The notes under the pieces were generated by a model. That model did not search any database. It saw only the letters and a list, made by a program, of their open reading frames with translations, and was not told where the DNA came from. From Siphonodentalium dalli (Eukaryota; Mollusca; Scaphopoda; Gadilida; Siphonodentaliidae): 64,000 bases of DNA. The stretch lies in NCBI GenBank assembly GCA_032622095.1, contig CP136064.1, positions 8,115,512 to 8,179,511 on the forward strand, in the 5' to 3' direction. Shown piece after piece: positions 31,846 through 43,375 of this stretch (positions are counted from its first letter, which is position 1; each line of letters opens with the position of its first letter). A program made the position numbers and the translations under genes.

Positions 31846-32610
31846 TAGATGTTTTTGTTTATTTTCGAGATGCTGTGACGTGCGAATGGTTGTGATTGGC
31901 TGATTGCAGGTATTTTTTTTTTCAGTTTTCGTATGATAAAATTCTCGAATAGATCTTGTATGATATTATATAAGCAGATAGTATGAAGATAACTAACATT
32001 TGTTAGGAAATAATTATTCGAATTTAGAGAGCGTATAGTGATTAAGCATGTGTCCACTATTTGTAGCAACACGTTATACTCTGGATAATAAATGCGTAAT
32101 TTCACAGAAAGTATATATAGAAGGTCGGGGGCTATATGTTACATGTATATAGACTAAGTCAAATACAGTTTGTTCATGTATATAGTATAGGAACATTCCA
32201 GGCTTTACATATCAAGTTCTACATGCATATATATCTAACGATAATGGGCTATATGCAGTGATTGATTGTCGTTCAATTCCATACATTATATAGCTCATTT
32301 CAGCCAATGACATAACAATTTTAAGTGTAGGCCTTCATAAAATAACTTCATAATATCGCAAAGTGATATAATACGCAGATTATTTCTGGGGATGGTTGGG
32401 TTTTGTCACCGTTCTTTATTATCCGAGTCGATATTACACGCGGTCACGGTCCCGTACATGGAGAAAACATTAGTATATAAAACTTGATCATGTATGAAGA
32501 CAAACACTGCCATGTCATATATTCTCACATAATCGGTAGATCAAATCCAATAAATTATTACCTCTCTAAATTCTAATATACGTGCAGATGTTACACAAAT
32601 AATGCTCCAG
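31846..32610. other. No gene recognised
   Basis: AT-rich, with an isolated 'tatatgcagtgattgattgt' near 32252 that resembles one minisatellite unit. Confidence 0.35.
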
Positions 32611-32619
32611 ATTCGCGCT

Positions 32620-34738
32620 CGATGGGTTCAATTTTTGAAAAAATATTTTTTCCGGGGGAGGCCCCTCGGACCCCCACCTGCGGGAAAGAGACAACCCCTC
32701 CTGCGCCTTTACACGGTCCGCGGTCGGAGCTTTTCACCTGGGTCCTGTGCCCCTCAGTTAATATTCGAACCCGCCTTTTACAAATGCTGGCTACGCCCAT
32801 GGTTATGGCTAAGGTACGATCAACACTCAAAGAAAAATTGTGTGTTCTCACCACTTCTGCACACAAAGAAACAACAAAAGGGGCATGTAAAATACACGGA
32901 ATCGTGATCGAGAAGCTTGTTAACCATCTGGCTAAGTACTTTGACCCATTTAAAGATGGCCCAGCGAGACATCTGTCGACAGGAGTTGAGATTGAGAAGG
33001 GTACGGTTGATGGATTGTTTGTCTTCAAAAGACCTCGGTGAGAAATTATTTACCGAATTCGTTGACAAGAGGATTAAGGTCACGGAGTCCGTTCGGGTAA
33101 GCCTTTTCGACAGAATTCCTAAGCCGAAAATCAAAACTGGCATGGAGAATAAGAAAAAGGATCCGAAAGTTGTCAACGTTCTGAAGGAAGATCACCAAGC
33201 TTTCGGTTTATTGGTCGGGAAGGCAACAACCCCATGCATCTGAAGCGCATTCACATCCATTGACATCAGTTCCGCTCGCTTTAGCAACACCAGAGCGAGA
33301 CTTTAGACAAGTATCCAAAGCTGCACTCAGAAACCATCTTATTGAGGAAACAAATGCTTGTTCTGACCAACCCGTGAAGAGCGCACATTGGTTGATCGAC
33401 GGTATGGCTGCTGTTAAAGAAATTCAAACATGTGATAGCTGGCTCAATTTCGGGAAGTTGCTACTGAGATTTTGTATGCCACCCAAAGATAGCGAAGCAC
33501 TGAGCCTCTCTCTCGTCTTCGATTCGTATTGTACCACGACAACGAAGCAACTGACACAACGACGGAGGGGGCTGCTAGCAGAAGAATTCACATAATCAGT
33601 GGAAATCAACAGATGCCAACCGGGAGAGAATGGGGATGGTTTCCTAAGCAACGGTGACAATAAGACGGAGCTTATATCTTACCTGCTTGAGCTGTTCAAA
33701 TCCGAAGAAATTAAGAAATATCTCAAAATTCCACTGGTTGTGACAAAGGAGAACGAGACATGGCGAATTACTTCAGATGACACACAACGCCAGGAAGATT
33801 GTAATCATCAAGAAGCCGATACTCAATTGGTGTTGATAGCTTCCAAGATGCCAGGTCATGTTGTGGTTCGAGCGGCGGACACAGACGTTCTCGTTCTGTT
33901 GTGTCATGCATTGGCACAGACAAAGCCTGCATACAAATGAATTATGAAGATTGACCATACGAGATGTATTGATGTATTGCGATCACTCGGGTGATGACGT
34001 GTGTGATGTTCTGCCAGCATATCACCGGATGTGATACAACATCATTCCCGTATGGCGTAGGAAAAATAAAACCACTTAGGAAAATGCTCAAAACAGATCA
34101 AACCAGTCTTCTGAAACAACATGGAACATCATTGTCTTCAGTGCTGAAAATTGAAGAAGCCCAGGTCTTCATGCAAACCGCTATGTACAGTGGGCGTTCT
34201 GGAGAATATTTTGTCGCAACACGCGTTAGGATGTATGAAAAGCAGAAAACTAAATCAAGTGCAAGTTTATGTCCATGCAGATAAGTACAGTGCAGTCGAA
34301 CACGTTAAGCGTAGCGATCTCCAGTGCTTCATATGACGGCAGTGTTTATCCCAGAATATCATCTAAACCGGGCCGTCTGTTGCAAACAGATGATGGAAAG
34401 AGGAGGATGGCCACATAATTCCTGTTTGGTTCATGAGCTCTCAGTTTCCACCAAGCCTCACACGCAGAGATTCAACTGGTCAAATCAACGTGGTAAAAGA
34501 CGGATATGAAGCGGATGCCGACGAGACTGAACAGCCAACTATTCTACCGAAGAAAAGGCTAAATAACTCGCGTGCTTCTCCGATTAAACTAAAACTGTCT
34601 AGTCCTGTTGAAGTGTCCAACAATGCATCTGACGAACTCGTCGCAAACTCATCATCTGGAGAATCTGCTTCTGCAACATGCAGTGTTGGTGATATATCTG
34701 ACGAATCATCCTTCAGTGACAGCATGGGTGACTGACAC
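32620..34738 (+). pseudogene. Decayed member of a multicopy invertebrate family with a PIN/XPG-like nuclease core
   Basis: Plus-strand pieces in shifting frames read as one protein from about 32790. N-terminal part: 'AKYFDPFKDGPARHLSTG' and 'DLGEKLFTEFVDKRI' (to 33100). Middle: 'KSAHWLIDGMAAVKEIQT' (33378-33430), 'LSLVFDSY' (33510-33530). The core resembles XPG/FEN1-type PIN nucleases: 'NHQEADTQLVLIA' (33806-33843), 'AADTDVLVLLCHA' (33873-33910), 'ITGCDTTSFPYGVGK' (34021-34065). C-terminal family signature: 'TRVRMYEKQKTKSS' (34219-34260), 'YSAVEHVKRSDLQCF' (34286-34330), 'FPPSLTRRDSTG' (34444-34480) and an acidic Ser-rich tail ending 34735. At least five frameshifts or stops (near 33040, 33243, 33540, 33938, 34000, 34284). 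I know this family as high-copy, often intronless genes in corals, molluscs and similar genomes; nuclease activity is inference. 32620-32760 is GC-rich ('ccgggggaggcccctcgga') and is probably not part of the protein. Confidence 0.75.
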
Positions 34739-35185
34739 ATTACAAATTCTTTGGGCAGACAATAATATGTACGTTTGCATACCAATAGTCATATATAGAA
34801 CAACGCTTATTTTGAGATATTACTAGACGAGAGCAAGGTCCAATAGGCTCGAGTGGTATAATTGTGCAACTTACTTGAGTGTGGTAGTTTCTAACTAATT
34901 TCAACATACGTGTGCTTCTATTATTATTACACATCTCGCACATACGTCATATACATTATAATTGATATCGGCTGATTCATAACAATTTTTAAAACAAATG
35001 GTAATTTTTTCGTATGCAATAACCAATAATCATAAAATAATAATACTTCAGAATATTACCACACACATTGGAAATGTGCAATCCTATGATAATGGATATA
35101 AGTAATACAATAAGTGAATAACATAGTACTGAGAATGATGAGACTTGAGTATGGATGAATGGAAACTATATGTTGGAGTCTCTGA
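34739..35185. other. No gene recognised
   Basis: AT-rich spacer between the decayed gene and the 165-bp repeat array. Confidence 0.4.
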
Positions 35186-36230
35186 GTTGTATACATTCTG
35201 AGGAATTTGGCAGACAAATGAATTTTAATAGCCATTTTGGATGGTTTATATACCCATGTACCATATGGTACTATGGATCATTTGTTTATATGTATGGACC
35301 CTTATAATAACCCGCAAAGAAAATAATAATTTTACATACCGTTCAATAAGCCTACACTGATTCTATTGATTCTGAGAAATTTTGGCGGCCATCTTGGAAT
35401 TTGGCGGCCATCTTGGATAGTTAACCAGGTGGTACTGTCGCTCATTTTTTTCATTATGGACAGCGATATAATAATTATCAAGACGTTTTTGTGATGTATA
35501 CATTCCGTTCACTTAGCCGATGCAATTGATTCTGAGACATTTTGGCCTCCATCTTGGATTTCGGTGGCCATATTGGATTTTAATGGCCATCTTGGATGGT
35601 TACTCAGGTGGTACTTTGGATAATTTGTTTTATGTATGGACCCTATTATAATAACCGGCAAAGAAAACAATAGTTTGACGGCTTTGGTGTATACATACCG
35701 TTCACTAAGCCTACATGCTATTGGTTTTGAGAAATTTTGGCGGCCATCTTTGATTTTGGTGGCCATCTTGAAAAGTTAACCAGGTGGTACCGTCGCTAAT
35801 TTTGTTCATTATGGATAGTATTATAATTATAATCAAATAAAACAATAATTTGACGTATTTGGGATGTATACTTACCATTCACTAAGTCTACACGCTATTG
35901 GATCTGAGAAAGTTTGGCGTCCATCTTTAATTTTGGCGGCCATATTGGATTTTTAGACGTCACCAAGGTGATATCAATGTCCATTTTGTTAAGTATGGTC
36001 CCTAGTATGATAATTATCAAAGAAAACAATATTTTGAAGTCAGTGAGTTGTATACATACCTCTCAGTAGACCAACTTCCTTTTTATTCCGATGCAATGGC
36101 GGCCATTTTGGATTTTGGCGGCCATCTTGGATTTCAGGCGATTTCTCGGGTGGCCCCAAGTCTCATTTAGTATGACCCCCAGTATAATAATCACGAAAGA
36201 AAAAAAAAACGTTCCATAATTTTTTAGCTG
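35186..36230. repeat. About 165-bp tandem repeat with GGCGGCCATCTTGGA motifs
   Basis: Six diverged units, each with paired 'ggcggccatcttggat' words (for example 35383, 35401, 35733, 35757, 35934, 36091, 36117), 'taaccaggtggtac', 'aaagaaaacaataatttgac' and 'tgtatacataccgttcacta'. The reverse complement AAGATGGCGGCC matches the YY1 consensus. This type of repeat is common in marine invertebrate genomes. Confidence 0.88.
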
Positions 36231-36452
36231 TACCTGTCTATATTACACTACAATGCATCACCAAAATATACTGTCCGAAATCACAAGAAGACACCGGTCT
36301 CCCCGTGACTGTTAGCCAATATCGACATTTGCGGGGTTAATAACACAGATCGGAGTCGAGCGAACGAATAAAACTTTCTATGTTTACCTCTTGGTTTACA
36401 AACTTTTCTTTCGTGATTATTATACTGGGGGTCATACTAAATAAAATGAGAC
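36153..36452. mobile_element. Fold-back element, about 300 bp, overlapping the last 165-bp unit
   Basis: 36153-36212 ('agtctcatttagtatgaccc' ... 'cacgaaagaaaaaa') is inverted at 36395-36452 ('tttctttcgtgattattata' ... 'ctaaataaaatgagact'). The inner part matches 25740-25920 and 27309-27500 in reverse. The TTAA at 36337-36340 corresponds to the target used by MITE copy b. Confidence 0.8.
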
Positions 36453-36625
36453 TAGCATTTGATGTGCAGACAATAGCATTTGAAACTGTAAATAGTGGTA
36501 ACTGATTTTGCTATGACCGGTAAATAGCTCTGTAGATACACCACCATTTAAACCAAATTTGAAGTTTGAACTCGAAAACACACACACCCAAAGATGGTAT
36601 ATGTGTTGCTTTCGTGATATGGTAT

Positions 36626-36892
36626 AGCCTGGGGCCTATACTATGGACCATAATAATTGTAATCACAAGGTTATGGGAGGTACACAGGAGGCGTCAAGTG
36701 CAATAATCAAGTCACATGTGGAAAACCTATTATTTTATTGGTCACCATGCATGTGAACGCGGCATTACAAGAAGTCGCCTTTTCACTGTTAGAATAAGAG
36801 TGGATGTCTATGGTAATCGACACCTTTTGTGTGCCCCACAGAAGCTTGTGATTACAATAATTGTGTTCTATAGTATAGGGCCCAGGTCGTGA
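36626..36892. mobile_element. MITE, about 265 bp, inverted ends
   Basis: Left 'CCTGGGGCCTATACTATGGA' ... 'ATTGTAATCACAAG' and right reverse complement 'CCTGGGCCCTATACTATAGA' ... 'ATTGTAATCACAAG', over about 45 bp. The right end abuts LINE D. No clear target duplication. Confidence 0.75.
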
Positions 36893-37158
36893 TGCTGTTC
36901 TAGAACGTTGATTTTATCTCGGATACCTCTAAATGCACATGTGGATACGAAGTCGAAGATGCCTTTCATTATTTCTTTGAGTGCCCCCTGTATGCTACCG
37001 AAAGATGCGAACTCTTCAATAATATTGCAGCCCACCAATTTATAATATCTAACATTTCCTCCTTACTCACAGGGATATCATCAGAATCGAATCGACGCAA
37101 TGAAATTCTTTTCCATTTTGTTTATTCATACATTTCATCAACGAAACGCTTTAATTAG
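36893..37158 (+). pseudogene. LINE D: C-terminal Cys-His tail of a non-LTR polyprotein
   Basis: Frame 36904-37158 gives 'NVDFISDTSKCTCGYEVEDA' then 'FHYFFECPLYATERCELF' and ends 'YSYISSTKRFN'. It aligns with the C-terminus of LINE B ('CLCGQLEDNDHYVMNC ... RTKRFAN'). A TAG at 36901-36903 stands where a sense codon is expected. Only the last about 85 residues remain. Confidence 0.8.
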
Positions 37159-37285
37159 GCCCCCTCCGCTAACAAATATAGGCGAGATCCTCCTTTGCGT
37201 TACAAATGTTGACTACCTCAGATGAAATTTCAAAAGCAGGATAGGACTGACAGCAATCACAACCACACCATACATCATCCTGTAT

Positions 37286-37515
37286 ACCCATATAAAAATG
37301 TACCTGGGTAAATCCACCCAGGTTTTTTGGGCCGAAACCCAGGTAAAAATCTATCTACCAAGACATCCACCAACCATTAAGACCCCGCGAAACCTGGGTT
37401 TTACCATGATTTACCCACCTGAAGCTGGATAAAAACCCTGGTATGGGTAAACCTGAATGTAATTACCCAGGTGACCACACCCAGGTGTACCTTAAGGAAA
37501 CATTAAGGAAACTGA
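37286..37515 (+). mobile_element. 'CCTGGGT'-rich repeat element, copy 1
   Basis: Begins 'tacccatataaaaatgtacc' followed by many 'acctgggt'/'acccaggt' words in both orientations. The reverse complement of the same sequence closes the 50580-50917 block, so the two copies lie in opposite orientation. Confidence 0.7.
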
Positions 37516-39000
37516 TTGTGCAGCAATACAAGTTTATTCAAGGACAACAAACTAACTAAAGATAAAATACATGTATAGAAACACATGTAATATATAAATA
37601 TATAAACTCATTAAACTGCATGGGTTAAAACTTACTGACAACAAGAGTTGGGTTAAAATTTTGATTAAAAAACACTTGCAAAGTCCCTCTGCATACATGT
37701 ATATGGTATGTTAGGCAAGTTACATGTACATGTAGTTGCAATGTATACTAGTACCGGTACATGACATACCGGTGGACACAAAAATCATTATTTTAGTTCC
37801 AATGTCATTTACCAGAATACATGTACATGTTGTACCTTGCAACTACATCTACAGTGAGGTAGTTTTGTCTCATTTAAACTTTCTAAATGGGTTTCTCCCT
37901 TTGAATGACATAAACTAATGTGAGTATACACATGAGCTGTGGTGTGAAATACACACCAAAAAAATATTTCTTAGTCTGAGGACATGTTTCCTGTCATTAT
38001 CTTACTGCTTACAAATATAGATTTGTAATAATGTGCTGTAATGCTCCAGAAATAGTCATATTTTGTCCTGGTTCATAAGAACATATTATTTCTTAGTGTT
38101 AGAAGGACATGTTGTCTGATATTATTTGACTCATAAACCCCCAAATGTACATGTAAACAGAACATTCGGGAAAGAGACACACCATCTTTATCCTGTTTTA
38201 TATCAGTACTAAGTAGCAATATTGATCAGATAGCAAAATATGCTATAAATAGATTTCAGATGGTAGAGATTAAACAATCACATTAATTGCACCAACTCGA
38301 AACAGTTAACATACCCTGTAGAATACAGACTATGATCAAGGAGGGTGTCACACACACCCCACCCCGCTTTGGTATGTGATATTCAAGCCATTTTCAGGTG
38401 GTATGCTATATACATGTACATACCCAATGTTATCTGGTACTAGGATTTCACACGGCAATATAACCGGCATTCACGATTCAGCAAAAAGGCTAGTATGCAG
38501 ATATAATAGCAGAAAATTATACAAATTTTGAGTATTTTCCAGCTTAAACAGACCCAAGTGATATATTTTTATCTAATTCAGTCTAATGGCTCTTGATATG
38601 TTGATGTTTTGGATACTATTTCAGCAAATGTGAGAAAAAGTGGCTTCTTTGGGGCATCAGCTTGTCTGAAAAATATATCAAGGTCCCCTAAATCCGATAC
38701 TACATTTCAGAACAATCCAACCAGTGTCCCATGAAATGGTGGATAATAAACTATCATACCAAATTTGATTCAGATTTGATCACACAAACTAAAATTATGA
38801 TGCGGAAACCAGAAATTAACACGATTCTAAGTCGAAACAGGGCCATAACTCTCGCAAAAATGAGCGGAGCACACCTATATTCGAACTTGACCTGTATTTT
38901 GGTCTGATAAACTTACATACCACATTTGGTTCAGATATGATCACACAAACTGAAGTTATCATCCGGAAACCTACAATTTTCAAAGTTTAAATGTCTATTA
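37516..39000. other. Non-coding DNA, TACATGTA-rich, with molluscan-type repeat
   Basis: TACATG/CATGTA words are dense from 37560. At 38750-38990 a unit with 'gatcacacaaactaaaatta', 'atcatccggaaacc' and 'agggccataactctcgcaaa' is present twice. No coding frame supportable. Confidence 0.5.
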
Positions 39001-39390
39001 GGCGACACCAATTTTTAAGTCTGGTTTACGAACATGTGGGCTGATGTGGGGAGAAAAAAAGTAGATGCAGGAGGGGAAAAAAATAAAAATAAAAAAAATT
39101 GTCCCCCCCAATTTATATCAAGTAAATCTTGAAATTTTACATAAATTTTACAAAAATTGTGAAAAAAAACTTTTCGAATGAAATTCTGAACCAAACAAGA
39201 CATTTCTTGTCATGAAATACATGAAAATATGGATCTGCAAATGATCATAAGCAGAACCGGATGCGACAGCACATGAAAATCAGTACGCGTGTAAAATTAT
39301 TTGGGACAAAAAAGTAAAAAAAAAAATTCATGAAATGGAAAAAAAGTTGTAGGAGGTGTTCGTAAACCGGACTTAAAAATTGGTGTCGCC
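39001..39390 (+). mobile_element. PIF/Harbinger-like MITE, copy 1 (390 bp)
   Basis: About 34-bp terminal inverted repeats starting 'GGCGACACCAATTTTTAAGT'. TTA lies on both sides (38998-39000, 39391-39393), matching the 3-bp TWA target duplication of PIF/Harbinger. Interior AT-rich and non-coding. Confidence 0.85.
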
Positions 39391-39424
39391 TTATGTGTAT
39401 ATAACTCATATAGCTAACTATTAA

Positions 39425-40342
39425 AGGTGCTCAATCAGATTCGATGGTCCCCATATAATTAGATTCCAACAACAAATTTTTTTTTAGAAATGATGCTTCA
39501 GTAATATCAGAATCGATTAATTGCCCAAAAATAATGCTAACCACTGTCAACTACATGTATAGTATAAAATCGCCTGATACGTTATATTTATCAACATGCT
39601 GTTCGACGAAGTTTGACCTTATTATCAACACAAAGCCTCTTCATTTTAGAGTTATCCATCTTCATCCGTCGGCTCGTCAAATTTTTCTGGGCCACTATTA
39701 AGTATCGATGGTGATAAATATTAAAATTTCAAAAATTGATATCTAATAACTCTGAGCTTTGATACATGTAGGTGGGTCCCTCGACTTGATTAAAATATTG
39801 TTACCCCCCCCCCCCCGATTCCATATACATGTATATGTAAATAGCAAATGAGGGGCACTTAATCGGATTATGCATCTTTAAACTGTATTTGAATTTAAAG
39901 ATGCATAATCTGATTAAGGGCCCCCTGAATTAATGCTCGCACATTACTCTTTATTTGGACTTGGGGGGTAAAAGATATTTGGTACGAGTCGAGGAACCCA
40001 CCACCTATCAAAGCTCAGAGTTATTAGATATCAATTTTTGAAATATACTATTTTTCACGATCAAGAATTAATAGTGGCCCACGGTCTCGGACCAAATTTC
40101 AGATGAAGATGGATAACTCTAAAATCAAGAGGCTTTCTGTTGATAATAAGGCCAAATTTTGTAGAACAACATGTTGATAAATAACATATGTCAGGCAATT
40201 GTATACTTTAGTTGACAGTGGTTAGCATTATTTTAGGGCAATTAATCAATTCTGATAACGTAACTGAAGCAGCCTTTCTAAATACAAATGTATGATGTTG
40301 GAATCTGATTATATGGGTATCATCGAACCGGATTGAGTACCT
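39425..40342. mobile_element. 918-bp fold-back element with TTAA flanks
   Basis: Two arms of about 450 bp meet near 39884 ('gcatctttaaactgtatttg' / 'aatttaaagatgc'). Outer ends 'AGGTGCTCAATC' and 'GATTGAGTACCT', flanked by TTAA at 39421-39424 and 40343-40346. The arms carry many substitutions and small indels, so they are older than the piggyBac-like MITEs. A diverged single arm lies at 16746-17140. Confidence 0.85.
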
Positions 40343-41488
40343 TTAAAATGAACTGTATCCAGTATAAACATGTTAAACCTGATAATTAATTAGAGCATGC
40401 AGTCCCTGTTGACATGCGGTATCCGCTGGTAATCTTACCACAGTAATATGTGTTAACTGTGATAACCAAGTTAATTGTTTTTACCACAAAAATTCTGAAT
40501 TCTATCTAGACATTTTGAAACAATAAAAAAAAAATTCTGGTGTGATTACAATGTCAACTTTAAAACAAAATTCATATAAACATCGCATGAAAAATACAGC
40601 CTAACTGCAAATGTGAGGTGGACCACATTCTGCGGCGGTATAACTGACTGCGGTTGATCGCATGAACACGCCTGAATACTGCAGTAATACCCGAGTAATA
40701 TAAGGCGAGTTGATTAATTAAAGCATAGCTGTAATTTTACATGTATGTTCTATAGACTTTGTTGGGAAAGAGAATATAGCTGTGCGACAATGTTAATCCT
40801 GATGAGCTAAGTTAGAAATTTTTCAATCGAAACCTCATAAAAAAAAATATAAATTCAGTTCTCAATTTTCGAACACTTCTAGGAAATTGTTCAAAAATAT
40901 TGTTAAAAGATGCCCATTCGATTTGACACTGTAAATATACCCTGTTCAAGTGTTCCTGCTAATGTGCTATGATGCGGTTGGGTCCTGCTTAATTGCTATG
41001 AATTGCACTACCCGCATCATAGCAATTCAGCAGGACCACCAGCATCATAGCATATTAGCAGGACCACTTGGCCAGTGGTAAAATAGTTTGTTTTCCATAC
41101 GGATATGTGTTTTCAAATAATCATGTAATGATATCTAACATACATGTATATGATCCCATTTATAGGTTTTATTCATCACGGCCAGATAAACTTTGTATAC
41201 AGACAGTTTTACCAAACTTAGAATTTGTATTAGGTGCTTTCATTGTAGCTGTAATTACTAGTATTAAAAGAGTGCTCAATAAAGTTTGTTTTATCATTTA
41301 TGCTCATTTGGAATTTGGATGCTATTTAATTCTGTTTATCTATATAATTGGCTGCACTGCTAAATTTTGACTCATTTCAGTCATTTGATGTCAGTACATG
41401 TAGTTGTCCATCGAAATGGCGAACACAACCAAAGACAAATTACAAGAGGAAAGACAACAAATACATTTGATGTGCACTAAAACAGATA
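40343..41488. other. Non-coding DNA with a nested palindrome at 40952-41070
   Basis: 40952-41070 holds two nested inverted pairs based on 'tcctgctaatgtgctatgat' and 'tcctgcttaattgctatga'. 'gttgattaattaaagcatag' near 40705 resembles a worn end of the Tc1-like MITEs at 41489 and 43159. A 100-residue frame at 41068-41370 starts from a non-ATG codon and is not supported. Confidence 0.5.
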
Positions 41489-41653
41489 CAGTAGTGCCCT
41501 AATAAATCGACCCCTTAACCACAGCAGAATTATGTGTAACTTTCAGGATTTAGTCGGATATATGGCTTGTTGCCATTCATCGGAAAGCTCTCCCCGAGTT
41601 TAATACCCGTAATTCTGCTGTGGTTAAGGAGTCGATTAATTAGAGCATTACTG
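41489..41653. mobile_element. Tc1/mariner-like fold-back MITE, copy 1 (165 bp)
   Basis: TA flanks (41487-41488, 41654-41655); ends 'CAGTAGTGCCCTAATAAATC' and reverse complement 'CAGTAATGCTCTAATTAATC'. CAGT termini with TA target are usual for pogo/Tigger-type and related Tc1/mariner MITEs. Confidence 0.85.
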
Positions 41654-43158
41654 TAGTTACAAATGTATGTCTAGCCTCCTGTTGTGTCACTAATAAGATC
41701 TTTAATTCACATACGGTACACATGTACATGTACATGTACATGTACTATATACCCGTTCAAGCGTTTACAAGTGTCAGTCGTCGAGAAACTGACCAAAAGT
41801 TTTGGTAGTATATAATATAGGCTAGCACTGCACTTGGGCTACATGTACATGTACTGTAAGTGATTATAATGTACTATTTTTATATTCTGCTGTGAAAGTG
41901 TTGCTGAATGAAATTTAAGTTTACCCCGATATTCTAAGTCCGCTCGACTAAGATGGGTTTTTTCTCGAAAACTGATATCTGAATATACATGACTTTTTGT
42001 ACGTCTTCCACTGGTTGGTATTCCCTCTAAAATGACTAATTTTAACTGATTAGATTAGCCCTGGTATGGAAAACTCTAACTGTTATAGCCCGATGAGCAG
42101 TTTACTGCCAACAGCGGTGATGATATGATGACCAGCGTTGTGCATGGCATATGTTGATCCAGGTAAGAATGCTACCATACATTCCAAACATTCATTAAAT
42201 ATCTTATTAATAGTAACCCAAACTACACAAGAGACTAGTATAACTAAGATTGGGCTCGATTAATGATGTGACACTTTCAGTACTTCATTTACTAGTAGCC
42301 TGGTACTGGTGGGCCTGGCTACAGATACTTGTTTGGCGTGTTTGAGGCCTGTGGCACAAGGGCAGCAGAATCAATTAAAATTTCTCTTATTGTAGTGTAG
42401 TACATGTACATGAATAGTACCGGTAGTACAGCACACAAAGAGGTATATAGTACCGGCACATGTACATGTATTCTCTCTGTTTTCACACATGTTTTTTTTC
42501 AATTTAACAACATGAGTCTTTTATGACACATACATGTACTAAAGTGAAAGTAGGCCTACATGTATATAATGTGCACCCAGTATACCGGTACATGTACTGA
42601 TATATTACATTGCAATACAGTCCGAGTACAATGATATAGCAATATTATGCATAGTAGAATAACAACCTTTTGTACAAACAGTCCTGACAATGATATACCG
42701 GGATATCATGGTGATAGTTCATACATTTGGAATTACCGAATACCTGAGTTTGTGGATAGACCGCTTCATGCGATGTTTATGTGAATTTTTATTTTTAAGT
42801 CGGCATTGCATACGGTAGTCCTATAAACCACACCAGAGAATAGCAATTGTCGGTCAGTGACCAACTTCTTATGTTTATGCAATCGATACAATCCGGTTCT
42901 GCTTTTGATGTCCAGTTCGATATTTGTGGTGTGTTCTTGTGCAAAAATATAATTCTAACTAATGCGCCAAAAATCAGGTTTATAAATTTATCCTTTCTTG
43001 AGCAAGAGCAACTCGTAAAACTTGTATGGTATAACATTCCAAACTGAGTATTTCTGCTATCAAACCATATGATAATAATGTTGAACCGGACATCGAAATC
43101 TGAACCGCATTTATGGATTGCAGCACGTGATGTTGAATAAATAGTTATAGAGGATATA
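41654..43158. other. Non-coding DNA with TACATG microsatellite and a repeat fragment
   Basis: 'acatgtacatgtacatgtac' tract at 41717-41745 and several shorter ones. 41880-41995 ('gctgaatgaaatttaagttt', 'ctcgactaagatggg', 'aaactgatatctgaat') is a fragment of the repeat at 55900-55995 and 56700-56790. No gene. Confidence 0.55.
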
Positions 43159-43375
43159 CAGTAATGCTCTAATTAATCGACTCCTTAACTACAGCAGAAT
43201 TATGGGTAACTTTTCAGGATTTAGTCGGAAATATGGGTTGATGCCATTCATCGGAAAGCTCTCGGTGAGAGCTTTCCGATGAATGCCAACAAGCCATATT
43301 TCGGACTAAATCCTGAAAAGTTACCCATAATTCTGCTGTAGTTAAGGAGTCGATTAATTAGCTCTAGAATTACTG
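43159..43375. mobile_element. Tc1/mariner-like fold-back MITE, copy 2 (217 bp)
   Basis: TA flanks (43157-43158, 43376-43377). Almost perfect palindrome with arms of about 105 bp ('CAGTAATGCTCTAATTAATC' ... 'gaaagctctcggtgagagct'). Copy 1 lacks most of the second arm's inner part, so it is a deletion derivative of this form. Confidence 0.92.

Noticed and set aside
32591-33176. Minus-strand frames of 118-145 residues
   Set aside because: They lie opposite the decayed PIN/XPG-like gene, whose plus-strand motifs are clearly better.
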